Of a stretch of 64,000 nt of DNA, positions 8,665-16,734 are shown piece after piece (the stretch's first letter is position 1; the number at the start of each line of letters is the position of its first letter). Source of the stretch: Anaerolineae bacterium (lineage in GTDB: Bacteria; Chloroflexota; Anaerolineae; Anaerolineales; Anaerolineaceae); NCBI GenBank assembly GCA_013178295.1, contig JABLWW010000008.1, positions 124,001 through 188,000 on the forward strand, given 5' to 3'. The notes beneath the pieces were generated by a model. It saw only the letters and a list, made by a program, of their open reading frames with translations, was not told the origin of the DNA and made no database searches. The translations under genes were made by a program, and so were the position numbers.

Positions 8665-9672
8665 TTATCCTGTGGCGCCACACGAATCCCGAACAACCAG
8701 TTCTGTATCCAGGATGATGTTAATGGGATGGAGATGGGAAGAGCTGTTGTTGATGCGCTGAAGAAGAATATCCATTGCTTTCACTCCCACCTCATCTTTT
8801 GGATACGCCACAGTGGTCAGGCTGACTTTAAACAAATCAGCAAATGGCACGTCGTCGTGTCCGACAACGGCGACATCTCCAGGAACCGAGAGACCATTTT
8901 TGAGAACAGTTGAGATGAATCCCATTGCCAGCATGTCGTTGGAACAGAAGATTGCAGTGGGGCGGTTGCTTGTGGAAAGCCATAACTGTCCTGCGCACTG
9001 TCCTCCTTCCAGATTGTTTTTGTCCACCTGATAGTGGCGATTGAGAAGGATACCGGCGTCCTGAAGGGCGGATTTTAAGCCTTTTAGCCGCTCCTGTTCT
9101 GGAATGTTCAGAGGGTCGCTGCTGCTCACATAACCGATGTTGCGATGCCCGTTGCGGAGAAGGTGCTTGCCCACCATGTTTCCGCTTTTCTGGTTGTCCA
9201 CATTTACGGAGAAAAACCCTGGAGCCGAACGTCCTACCAAGACAACGGGAACGCCGTCTGTCTCCAGCGCTACCAGGTGTTCTAGTTCGGCAAGCAGCGG
9301 TGTGGCGATGACTCCTGCTGTGCGAATACGCCGGAAGCGGTCAATCACAGCCTTCTCCATTTCGAGCTGGCGCTGTGATTCTCCCAAAAAGACCATAAAA
9401 TTGTTTTGGTGTGCTATGGATTCGATTGCGCGCACGACGGGCACATAAAAGGGGTTGCTCAACTCCAGCACCAGACAACCGATCAAGTGGGAGGAAGTGC
9501 TGACCAGGTTCTGCGCCCACAGGTTGGGGGTGTAATTCAACTGACGGGCAAGTTGCAAGACTCGTTTGCGGGTGTCTTCGGAGACGCGTGGACTTCCAGC
9601 CAGCGCGCGTGATACAGTGGAGGGGTTGACACCTAGCTCTTCAGCGATTTGTTTGATGGTGACGGATACCAA
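8665..9672 (-). CDS. LacI-family transcriptional regulator
   Basis: 335 residues: N-terminal LacI helix-turn-helix (TIKQIAEELGVNPSTVSRAL, hinge helix following at about 45-60) and a periplasmic-binding-like sugar sensor (about 62-335; FCSNDMLAMGF, VVGHDDVPFAD). It is encoded inside the operon it most likely controls, between E1 beta and the SDRs. The operon promoter carries two CAAACGTTTG-centred palindromes of the kind bound by LacI proteins, so autoregulated, inducer-relieved repression is the simplest model. The inducer would be the sugar or intermediate of this operon. Confidence 0.92.
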   Translation of the reverse strand: MVSVTIKQIAEELGVNPSTVSRALAGSPRVSEDTRKRVLQLARQLNYTPNLWAQNLVSTSSHLIGCLVLELSNPFYVPVVRAIESIAHQNNFMVFLGESQRQLEMEKAVIDRFRRIRTAGVIATPLLAELEHLVALETDGVPVVLVGRSAPGFFSVNVDNQKSGNMVGKHLLRNGHRNIGYVSSSDPLNIPEQERLKGLKSALQDAGILLNRHYQVDKNNLEGGQCAGQLWLSTSNRPTAIFCSNDMLAMGFISTVLKNGLSVPGDVAVVGHDDVPFADLFKVSLTTVAYPKDEVGVKAMDILLQRINNSSSHLHPINIILDTELVVRDSCGATG

Positions 9673-9705
9673 CGCTATTTCCTTTCCAGTCTGCAGGCTT
9701 TGTTC

Positions 9706-10686
9706 TCATGAGAAGAATCCACGCACAGCCTGGATGATCTTTTCTTCACTGGGGATGGCTGCCATTTCAAGCGCTCCGCTGTATGGGAGAGGGACATCTT
9801 CTGAAGTGAGACGGACAATTGGAGCATCCAGGTAGTCAAAGACCTCTTCGTAAGCGCGGGTTACTACCTCGGCAGCAAAACCTCCAGTACGAGCGCCCTC
9901 ATTGACCACCAGAAGACGATGCGTTTTCTTAACCGAAGTGGCGATTGTTTCAATATCCAGCGGTTTCAGCGTGCGCGGGTCAACCACTTCGACCTCAATA
10001 CCTTCTTCGGCGAGTTTTTCGGCTGCTGAAAGCGCCAGCAAAACCATACGCGAGGTTGCCACCACAGTGATGTGATTGCCCACGCGTTTCACATCGGCTT
10101 TGCCAATGGGGATTGTCCATTCACCTTCCGGCACTGCCCCTTTGGTGTTGTAGAGCAGTTTGTGCTCAATGAAGATGACCGGGTTGTCATCACGGATGGC
10201 GGATTTGAGCAAGCCTTTGGCATCGCGTGGGGTAGAGGGCTGTATCACAATCAGACCGGGCACGTGAACGTACCAGGCTTCCAGGCTCTGAGAGTGTTGG
10301 GCTGCATTTCCGCGCCCGCCACCACCCTGTGTGCGGAAAACGATAGGCACACTGGTTTTGCCGCCAAACATATAGCGCGCTTTGGCTGCTTGGTTGACGA
10401 TGGGGTCCATTGCCAAACAGGCAAAGTCAATATACATCAACTCAACCACCGGGCGCAAGCCAGCCAGCGCAGCGCCAACGCCAATGGCAGTAAACCCATT
10501 TTCGCTGATGGGAGTATCTACAGCGCGCTTTTCGCCAAAGCGTTCATAGATGCCTTTTGATATTTTTAGAACGCCGCCGTATTGCCCGACATCCTCACCC
10601 ATGATGAAAACGGCTAGGTCGCGCTCCATCTCTTCTAATAGCGCTTCGTTCAATGCTTCACGGTATTCAATGATTCGCTCCGCCAT
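9706..10686 (-). CDS. TPP-dependent 2-oxoacid/acetoin dehydrogenase E1, beta subunit (second copy)
   Basis: 326 residues from ATG 10686, with AAGGAGGAAAC just upstream; the frame remains open to 10905 but that part lies over the E1 alpha gene. Motifs: FIMGEDVGQYGG, DTPISENGFTAIGVGAAL, RTQGGGGRGNAAQHSQS, and a transketolase C-terminal domain with VDPRTLKPLD and RLLVVNEG. Forms the E1 tetramer with 10703-11668. The QGGGGR..AQHSQS segment is typical of the pyruvate/acetoin branch. Its E2 partner is at 5827-7059; no E3 is encoded nearby. Confidence 0.92.
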   Translation of the reverse strand: MAERIIEYREALNEALLEEMERDLAVFIMGEDVGQYGGVLKISKGIYERFGEKRAVDTPISENGFTAIGVGAALAGLRPVVELMYIDFACLAMDPIVNQAAKARYMFGGKTSVPIVFRTQGGGGRGNAAQHSQSLEAWYVHVPGLIVIQPSTPRDAKGLLKSAIRDDNPVIFIEHKLLYNTKGAVPEGEWTIPIGKADVKRVGNHITVVATSRMVLLALSAAEKLAEEGIEVEVVDPRTLKPLDIETIATSVKKTHRLLVVNEGARTGGFAAEVVTRAYEEVFDYLDAPIVRLTSEDVPLPYSGALEMAAIPSEEKIIQAVRGFFS

Positions 10687-10702
10687 GGATATTGTTTCCT
10701 CC

Positions 10703-11668
10703 TTATGCGTAGATGTCCTCCCATAATGCAGAGGGGGGCGGTTCGGGGCTGTTAAGCGCAAATTGGGCGGCATGTTCAATACGCTGATGTACATCTGCTT
10801 TGATCTGTTGCAATTGCTCAATGCTGGCGATCTCTTGCTGGATGAGATGCTTTTCAAAACGCAGGATTGGGTCTCGCTCTTCGGTTTGCCATGTTTCGAC
10901 TTCACCCTTGATGCGGTAGTTCAGAGGGTCTCCAATAGTATGCCCCATAATGCGGTACGTGTTTGCGACAATCAAGGTTGGCCCCTGCCCTATGCGAGCC
11001 CGTTTAACGGCTTCTGCTGCTGTCTCGTATACTTTCAGAACGTCATTCCCATCAATGGCAACTGCCGGAAAACCGAAGGGGATGGCGCGTTTGGTCAGGT
11101 CGCTGTCTGCAAAATAGCGGTCGGTGTAGCTGAATTCAGCAAACCGGTTGCGTTCACACACATAAATCACCGGCAATTTCCAAAGGGCTGCCATGTTGGC
11201 GCATTCGTAGAATACCCCCTGGTTGATCGCTCCGTCTCCAAAAAAGCTGACGGCGACGCGCCCATCGTCGCGGTAATAACAGGCAAAAGCGGCGCCGGTT
11301 GCCAGACCGATTCCGCCACCAACGATGCCGTTGGCCCCCAAATTTCCTATGGAAAGGTCAGCAATGTGCATGGAACCGCCCTTTCCTTTGCAGTAGCCAT
11401 TTGCCTTGCCCAGCAGTTCAGCCATCATCAGGTCGGGATTGCCGCCTTTGGCAAGCAGATGACCGTGCCCGCGGTGTGTGCTGGTAATGTAATCATTCTG
11501 CTCCAATGCTGCGCACACACCTACCGCAATAGCTTCTTGACCGATATACATGTGTGTGCTTCCCCGCATGACGTTTTTCATGAAAAAGTCGCGAGCCTGT
11601 TCCTCGAAAACACGGATTAGCAGCATCTTGCGGTACATTTCAATCTGTGTGTCATCGTGGGCTATCAT
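10703..11668 (-). CDS. TPP-dependent 2-oxoacid/acetoin dehydrogenase E1, alpha subunit (second copy)
   Basis: 321 residues with STHRGHGHLLAKG, KGGSMHIAD, and the TPP motif GDGAINQGVFYE (about residue 165) followed by CERN in place of the usual ENN. Phosphorylation-loop-like YRIMGHTIGDP is present. Starts 1 bp after the transketolase C-half stop, so the two are translationally coupled. Together with the following E1 beta and the distal E2 it makes an acetoin- or pyruvate-dehydrogenase-like complex. Its tight link to a split transketolase suggests that the transketolase product is further processed by this complex (inference). Confidence 0.92.
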   Translation of the reverse strand: MIAHDDTQIEMYRKMLLIRVFEEQARDFFMKNVMRGSTHMYIGQEAIAVGVCAALEQNDYITSTHRGHGHLLAKGGNPDLMMAELLGKANGYCKGKGGSMHIADLSIGNLGANGIVGGGIGLATGAAFACYYRDDGRVAVSFFGDGAINQGVFYECANMAALWKLPVIYVCERNRFAEFSYTDRYFADSDLTKRAIPFGFPAVAIDGNDVLKVYETAAEAVKRARIGQGPTLIVANTYRIMGHTIGDPLNYRIKGEVETWQTEERDPILRFEKHLIQQEIASIEQLQQIKADVHQRIEHAAQFALNSPEPPPSALWEDIYA

Positions 11669-11669
11669 G

Positions 11670-12629
11670 TTAACCTCTCAACTCAGGATTTAAAGCAATA
11701 CTTTGCATAATGCGATGTGTTATGCTTTCTGCGTCCATACCCAGTTTGCGAAACAGATCCTTTGGATTGCCCGATTCGGAGAATACATCAGGAACGCCAA
11801 AGCGTAAAATGCGGCGGGGGCAGGCTTCTGATAGAATCTCCGCTACAGCTGCTCCAAGACCGCCGACAATGTTATGATCTTCAAGTGTGGCAATCAATGG
11901 CGTTTGCTGTGCGGCTTCGATGATTGCATCCTGATCAATAGGTTTGATGGTGTGCATGTCAATCAGCCCGGCCTGAATGCCATGCTGAGCGAGGCGTTCT
12001 ACAACCTCCAGGCCAATGGAAACCATCACTCCTGTAGCCACCAGCGTCAGGTGCACCCCGTTGTGCAGCCGGATACTTTTTCCAATGGAGAAAGGCTGGT
12101 TTTTGTCATAGAGGATGGGAACAGGGTTTCTTCCCATGCGGAAGTAAACCGGGCCCTGGTGTTGGATGACCTGCCGCAGCAGGGCGGAGGCCGCGATGGC
12201 GTCGGCGGGCGAGACAACCGTCATATTGGGCATGGCGCGCGTGATGGCGATATCCTCTGTTGCCTGATGTGTGGGGCCATCCCAGCCCACCTCAATACCG
12301 CCATGCGACGCCGCGATTTTTACATTGAGGTTGGCGTAGCAGATAAAGCTGCGGATCTGCTCACATGCTCGCATGGTGGCAAAGGTGGCGTAGGTGCAGG
12401 CGATGGGTATCAAGCCGGTGGTTGCCAGACCAGCTGCGCTGATCATCATGTTTTGTTCTGCCACGCCAAAATTGATGTGTCTGTTGGGATATTGCTGTGC
12501 AAAGTGGAAGGTATGCAGCGAAGAAGAAATATCAGCATCCAAAACGACAAGATTGGGAATCTCAGCGCCGAGTTCCAGCAGTGTTTCGCCGAAGGCAACC
12601 CGCATGGGTTTAAGCAGGGCGTTTGCCAC
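11670..12629 (-). CDS. Transketolase, C-terminal half (split enzyme)
   Basis: 319 residues from GTG 12629, whose G is the last base of the N-half stop codon (TAGTG arrangement) with AGGAG in front; the frame is open to 12665 but that part lies within the N-half gene. It carries the pyrimidine-binding domain (DADISSSLHTF, FGVAEQNMM with the catalytic Glu, about residues 65-75) and the transketolase C-terminal domain (IDMHTIKPID, ATLEDHNIVGG). Works with the N-half to transfer two-carbon ketol units between sugar phosphates. Two-subunit transketolases occur in many bacteria and include apulose-4-phosphate transketolase (AptAB), which makes a specialised sugar substrate possible. Confidence 0.9.
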   Translation of the reverse strand: MANALLKPMRVAFGETLLELGAEIPNLVVLDADISSSLHTFHFAQQYPNRHINFGVAEQNMMISAAGLATTGLIPIACTYATFATMRACEQIRSFICYANLNVKIAASHGGIEVGWDGPTHQATEDIAITRAMPNMTVVSPADAIAASALLRQVIQHQGPVYFRMGRNPVPILYDKNQPFSIGKSIRLHNGVHLTLVATGVMVSIGLEVVERLAQHGIQAGLIDMHTIKPIDQDAIIEAAQQTPLIATLEDHNIVGGLGAAVAEILSEACPRRILRFGVPDVFSESGNPKDLFRKLGMDAESITHRIMQSIALNPELRG

Positions 12630-13465
12630 TAATTCTCCTCCTCTGCAAGCTCTTTCAATGCCCACTCCAATTGTTCCTTGTTGGGAGCTTTACCGTGCCA
12701 TGCAGCATTATCTTCCATAAACGAAACGCCCTTGCCTTTGATCGTGTAGGCGATGATCACGGCAGGCTTCTGGCGCGGCTGACAGCTCCAGACAAAAGCA
12801 TCCAATATCTGGGTAAAATCGTGTCCATAAATTTTTCTCACGTCCCAGTTCATTGCCAGCCATTTTTCCTCAACTGGGTGCAGGGATACAATTTCGTCGG
12901 TGCGTCCATCTACCTGCGAGCGGTTGTAATCGTAGATGCAGATTAGATGATTCAATTTCTGGTGACCTGCCAGCATGGCAGCCTCCCACGTACAGCCTTC
13001 CTGTGCGTCACCGTCGCCGATAAGGACAAAGACCCGAAAAGTTTTTCCTGTAATGCGTGCGCCGAGAGCCATACCTACCCCAGCGCCAAGACCATTCCCC
13101 AACGGACCGGCGGTCATTTCAACCCCAGGGGTCTTTTTCATGTCAGGGTGTCCCTGTAAAATGCTGCCGCAGCATCGAAAAGTAGCAAGTTGTTCAATGG
13201 GGAAAAAGCCGCGCAGGGCTAACGTGGCATATAACCCGGCGCAGGCATGCCCTTTGGAGAGGATAAAGCGATCGCGGTCTTCCCATGCAGGATTCTTGGG
13301 ATCGATACGCATGACGTGGAAATATAACGCGGCGAGGATGTCGGCTTCGGAGAGCGAACCTCCTGGATGACCACTGCCTGCGTTGGCAATCATACGGACG
13401 GATTCAATGCGGATGCGCTTTGCAATGCGTTGTAGAGAAAGAATGGTCTCCGGGTTATGTTTCAT
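12629..13465 (-). CDS. Transketolase, N-terminal half (split enzyme)
   Basis: 278 residues from ATG 13465; an upstream in-frame extension to 13576 would cover the promoter and operators and is rejected. The TPP/Mg-binding half: ANAGSGHPGGSLSEADIL, FILSKGHACAGLYA, GPLGNGLGAGVGMA, and GDGDAQEGCTWEA followed by YDYNRSQVDG. First gene of the ten-gene minus-strand operon, so it is the first product made on induction. Forms a functional enzyme only with the C-half encoded directly downstream. Confidence 0.92.
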   Translation of the reverse strand: MKHNPETILSLQRIAKRIRIESVRMIANAGSGHPGGSLSEADILAALYFHVMRIDPKNPAWEDRDRFILSKGHACAGLYATLALRGFFPIEQLATFRCCGSILQGHPDMKKTPGVEMTAGPLGNGLGAGVGMALGARITGKTFRVFVLIGDGDAQEGCTWEAAMLAGHQKLNHLICIYDYNRSQVDGRTDEIVSLHPVEEKWLAMNWDVRKIYGHDFTQILDAFVWSCQPRQKPAVIIAYTIKGKGVSFMEDNAAWHGKAPNKEQLEWALKELAEEEN

Positions 13466-13492
13466 GGATTTGGGGGGGGAAGTTCGGTTGCG

Positions 13493-13502
13493 CAAACGTT
13501 TG
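13493..13502. promoter_or_regulatory. LacI-type operator, promoter-distal copy
   Basis: CAAACGTTTG perfect palindrome with a central CG, as in LacI/PurR-family operators. Its centre is 36 bp from the centre of the second palindrome, downstream of the predicted -10 box of the minus-strand operon, so binding would block the early transcribed region. The likely ligand is the LacI protein encoded at 8665-9672. Confidence 0.65.
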
Positions 13503-13514
13503 TCTGATAGTTTT

Positions 13515-13542
13515 ATTGTAGCACAATACAAACGTTTGTCAA
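13515..13542 (-). promoter_or_regulatory. Promoter of the minus-strand transketolase/E1/E2 operon
   Basis: On the minus strand TTGACA (13542-13537), 16 bp spacer and TACAAT (13520-13515) form a near-consensus sigma-70-type promoter about 50 bp before the first start codon. The -35 box overlaps an ACAAACGTTTGT palindrome, a layout expected for repression by the LacI protein of the operon. Confidence 0.7.
13528..13539. promoter_or_regulatory. LacI-type operator overlapping the -35 box
   Basis: ACAAACGTTTGT is a perfect 12 bp palindrome that shares its 10 bp core with the copy at 13493-13502. It covers part of the -35 box and spacer of the predicted promoter. Two identical cores spaced 36 bp apart suit cooperative binding of a LacI dimer pair. 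Confidence 0.7.
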
Positions 13543-13641
13543 GACATATCCGCGTTCTGTGAATAAAAATTTTCATATTGTGCTTATTTATTTCTTAATG
13601 TGCGGGAAAATATTAAGGTAACAACAAATTTCATCAATAAA

Positions 13642-13670
13642 TTGACAAAAGCAGCCAAAAATACTATACT
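13642..13670 (+). promoter_or_regulatory. Promoter of the rhamnulokinase/rhamnose isomerase unit
   Basis: TTGACA (13642-13647), 17 bp spacer and TATACT (13665-13670), about 60 bp upstream of the kinase ATG. It diverges from the minus-strand operon promoter, about 100 bp away. No copy of the CAAACGTTTG palindrome lies within it, so it is probably under different control (DeoR at 16735 is the candidate). Confidence 0.65.
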
Positions 13671-13728
13671 ATTTTTGTTATCACAGGTTTTCCCTTTTGC
13701 ACACATATTTTCTTTAGGACAGGTGAAT

Positions 13729-15213
13729 ATGAAAGAGACAGTTCACTTTGCGGCGATTGATTTGGGAGCAGAGAGCGGGCGTGTCATTCTAGGTACTTTG
13801 GCTGAGGAGCGCATTTGCCTGGACGAGATTCACCGCTTTGCGAATGGTCCAGTGCGGTTGCCGGATGGGCTGCATTGGGATGTGCTGCACATCTGGTCCG
13901 AAATCAAACATGGTATTGCCACGCTGGCAAAGAGCGGCAAACAGCTAGCGGGTATTGGTCTGGATACGTGGGGAGTGGATTTTGCCCTGCTGGACGCCCA
14001 GGGGATTCTGCTGGGCAATCCGTATCATTATCGCGATGCACGCACCAATGGAATGCTGGAAGCTGCTTTTCAGCGCGTCCCGCGCCAGGAAATTTTTGAT
14101 CAGACCGGGATTCAATTTATGCAGATTAACACACTGTACCAGCTTCTCTCAATGGTGCTGAACAATTCGGCACAGTTGGACGCCGCCCGTACTTTTCTGA
14201 CCATCCCTGACCTTTTCAATTACTGGCTGAGTGGGCGCATGGTCTGTGAATTTACCAATGCGACAACCACCCAGTGTTATAGCCCACGTCAGGACGGTTG
14301 GGCGCTGGGGTTGCTGGAGAGACTGCATATCCCTGTGGATATTTTTCCGCAGATTGTGCCTCCAGGCACCTTGCTGGGCGGCTTGCAACCGTATCTGTGT
14401 GAGGAGTTGGGGGTGGATTCTGTTCCAGTGATTGCCCCGGCTTGCCATGATACCGGGTCGGCAGTGGCGGCAGTACCTGCTGAACACTCTCATATTGCCT
14501 GGATCAGTTCGGGCACCTGGTCTGTTATGGGCACGGAAGCATCTGAACCGGGCATATCAGAGCGCACGTTGAAATACAATTTCACGAATGAAGGCGGCGT
14601 AGGAGGCAAATGGCGGCTTTCTAAAAATGTGATGGGACTGTGGATTGTTCAGGAATGCCGACGCACCTGGGCGCGCCAGGGAGAGGAATTGAGCTATGAC
14701 CAGCTCACCGACTTGGCAGAACGGGCGCGTCCTTTACAGGCAGTTATTGACCCTGATCATATGGATTTTCTGATGCCTGGCAACATGCCGGAGAGGATAC
14801 GGGCTTACTGTGAGCGCACCGCGCAGCCGGTTCTCAGGGAGAAAGGTGCTGTTGTGCGTTGTGTGCTTGAAAGCATTGCGCTGAAGTATCGTTGGGTTCT
14901 TGAACGGCTGGAGGAGATTGTCGGGTATCGGCTTGACCCGCTACATATCATAGGCGGCGGGACGAAAAACCGCCTTTTGAACCAGTTGGTGGCAGACGCT
15001 ACCGGGCGCAAGGTGGTAACTGGCCCGGTTGAAGCCACTGCAATTGGAAATTGCCTGATGCAGGCGGTTGCGGTTGGGTCTCTGCCTTCTATCCAGGCTG
15101 GGCGTGACATGGTGCGCAGGTCTTTTGCGATGGATGTGTATCTACCGCGCCGTAGTCAGGATCAGGAGTGGGAGAAGTGTTATCGCAGGTTGCTTGATCT
15201 GCTGCAGGAGTGA
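13729..15213 (+). CDS. rhaB: L-rhamnulokinase (FGGY kinase family)
   Basis: 494 residues from ATG 13729; the frame is open back to 13600, but that would cover the promoter. Phosphorylates L-rhamnulose at O1 with ATP. FGGY-kinase features: AAIDLGAESGRV (N-terminal phosphate-binding loop), LDTWGVDFALLD, YHYRDARTNG, IPDLFNYWLSG and TNATTTQCY, all characteristic of rhamnulokinases; the C-terminal ATPase motif is IIGGGTKNRLLNQ (about residue 408). The rhamnose isomerase gene follows 24 bp downstream and the transporter and mutarotase lie in the next unit, which supports the specific assignment. Confidence 0.93.
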   Translation: MKETVHFAAIDLGAESGRVILGTLAEERICLDEIHRFANGPVRLPDGLHWDVLHIWSEIKHGIATLAKSGKQLAGIGLDTWGVDFALLDAQGILLGNPYHYRDARTNGMLEAAFQRVPRQEIFDQTGIQFMQINTLYQLLSMVLNNSAQLDAARTFLTIPDLFNYWLSGRMVCEFTNATTTQCYSPRQDGWALGLLERLHIPVDIFPQIVPPGTLLGGLQPYLCEELGVDSVPVIAPACHDTGSAVAAVPAEHSHIAWISSGTWSVMGTEASEPGISERTLKYNFTNEGGVGGKWRLSKNVMGLWIVQECRRTWARQGEELSYDQLTDLAERARPLQAVIDPDHMDFLMPGNMPERIRAYCERTAQPVLREKGAVVRCVLESIALKYRWVLERLEEIVGYRLDPLHIIGGGTKNRLLNQLVADATGRKVVTGPVEATAIGNCLMQAVAVGSLPSIQAGRDMVRRSFAMDVYLPRRSQDQEWEKCYRRLLDLLQE

Positions 15214-15237
15214 GATTTTTTGTAAAGAGGAGAGATA

Positions 15238-16512
15238 ATGAACAATCGTTTGAGCGAAGCATCCATACGAAGTGCTTATGAAGCAGCGCGCGAGCGCTAT
15301 GCACAGTTTGGAGTAGATACGGATAAAGTGCTTGACAGGTTACGGGAGGTCTCACTCAGTCTGCATTGCTGGCAGGGGGATGATGTCAGCGGGTTTGAGA
15401 ACCCAGAAGGGGAACTCGGCGGCGGAATCGCCGCAACGGGCAATTATCCGGGAAAAGCCAGGAATGCCGATGAGTTGCGCAGTGATTTGGATATAGCGTA
15501 TCGTTTGATACCTGGCAGGCATCGTTTGAATCTGCATGCCATTTATGCCGAAACTGGCGGGCAGAGAGTTGAACGGGATGCGTTGCGCCCGGAGCACTTT
15601 TCCGCCTGGCTGGATTGGGCAAAAACGAATGGGCACGCTCTGGATTTTAACCCTACCTGCTTTTCGCATGAGAAAGCTGCCAGCGGTTTTACTTTGTCTT
15701 CAAGCGATGAGGGAGTTCGACGTTTCTGGGTGAATCATTGCATTGCTTGCCGTAAGATTGGCGAAGCATTTGGCAAAGCGCTCGGTAGCACCTGTGTCAC
15801 CAATATCTGGATACCAGATGGATACAAAGATGTTCCTGCGGATCGCAAGACGCCGCGCGCGTTGCTTGAGAAATCTTTGGATGAGATATTGGCTGAAAAG
15901 ATTGACCGCCGCTATAACCTGGACGCTGTTGAGCCGAAACTGTTTGGGATTGGCTCCGAAAGCTACGTGGTAGGTTCGCATGAGTTTTATCTTGGCTATG
16001 CGGTGACCAGGGATATTTTGCTGACGCTGGACACAGGACATTTTCATCCGACCGAAAGCGTTGCGGATAAGATTTCGGCGACGCTTTTCTTTGTCAAAGA
16101 GCTGCTACTGCATGTCAGCCGCGGCGTGCGCTGGGATAGTGATCATGTTGTCATCCTCAGTGATGAACTGCAATCTTTGATGCAGGAGGTTGTACGCGGA
16201 GATTACCTGGAGCGCGTGCATATCGGGCTCGATTATTTTGATGCCAGTATTAACCGTGTGGCGGCATGGGTGATTGGTGCGCGCAGCACCCAGCGGGCTC
16301 TTTTGATGGCGTTGCTTGAACCCAGCCACCTGTTGAGAAAATATGAGCAGGAGGGGGATTACACTTCGCGGCTGGCGCTTCTCGAAGAGGTGAGAGCGCT
16401 TCCATCTTCGGCTGTTTGGGAATATTTCTGTCTTGTGCAGTCGGTGCCGGTTGGGACTGCGTTCTTGGATGACATCAAGTCTTATGAAAAGGCAGTGATG
16501 CTACACCGATAG
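15238..16512 (+). CDS. rhaA: L-rhamnose isomerase
   Basis: 424 residues, close to the usual length of about 420. Converts L-rhamnose to L-rhamnulose in a metal-dependent TIM-barrel. Conserved stretches include SLHCWQGDDVSGFE near the N-terminus, GNYPGKARNADELR, RLNLHAIYAE, DFNPTCFSHEKA, IWIPDGYKD and LDTGHFHPTE, with metal-ligand His/Asp/Glu residues in WDSDHVVILSDE. AAAGAGGAGAG precedes the ATG. It ends the rhaBA unit, which is closed by a strong terminator. Confidence 0.95.
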   Translation: MNNRLSEASIRSAYEAARERYAQFGVDTDKVLDRLREVSLSLHCWQGDDVSGFENPEGELGGGIAATGNYPGKARNADELRSDLDIAYRLIPGRHRLNLHAIYAETGGQRVERDALRPEHFSAWLDWAKTNGHALDFNPTCFSHEKAASGFTLSSSDEGVRRFWVNHCIACRKIGEAFGKALGSTCVTNIWIPDGYKDVPADRKTPRALLEKSLDEILAEKIDRRYNLDAVEPKLFGIGSESYVVGSHEFYLGYAVTRDILLTLDTGHFHPTESVADKISATLFFVKELLLHVSRGVRWDSDHVVILSDELQSLMQEVVRGDYLERVHIGLDYFDASINRVAAWVIGARSTQRALLMALLEPSHLLRKYEQEGDYTSRLALLEEVRALPSSAVWEYFCLVQSVPVGTAFLDDIKSYEKAVMLHR

Positions 16513-16540
16513 CCTTGCCAGAAATCGCTGTTTGATCCAG

Positions 16541-16576
16541 CCGCAGCGCCGGGGGAAAGCGCTGCGGTTTTTTTTT
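16541..16576 (+). terminator. Rho-independent terminator after rhaA
   Basis: CCGCAGCGC (16541-16549) pairs perfectly with GCGCTGCGG (16559-16567) and is followed by nine T residues. It separates the rhaBA unit from the DeoR-transporter unit. Confidence 0.93.
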
Positions 16577-16644
16577 GTAAAATACAATCGGGAAGAGTTT
16601 TGCTTAGCCTCAAAACTCGAAAAATATTGAAATCTTAAAATTTA

Positions 16645-16673
16645 TTGACAATCAATTGAGTTTTTTATATAAT
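16645..16673 (+). promoter_or_regulatory. Consensus promoter of the DeoR-transporter operon
   Basis: TTGACA (16645-16650), 17 bp spacer, TATAAT (16668-16673): an exact sigma-70 consensus, about 60 bp before the DeoR start. The spacer begins with an AT-rich palindrome TCAATTGA (16653-16660), a possible operator for autoregulation (speculative). A consensus promoter without repression would be very strong, so tight repression is likely. Confidence 0.75.
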
Positions 16674-16734
16674 ATAAAAAGTAATCTCCAAGAATAATCA
16701 AAATTTACACATCGTTTAAAGGCGATAGACCCCT

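Noticed and set aside
13600-13728. 43-residue N-terminal extension of rhamnulokinase
   Set aside because: Covers the -35/-10 promoter at 13642-13670; family proteins start at the ATPase loop seen just after 13729.
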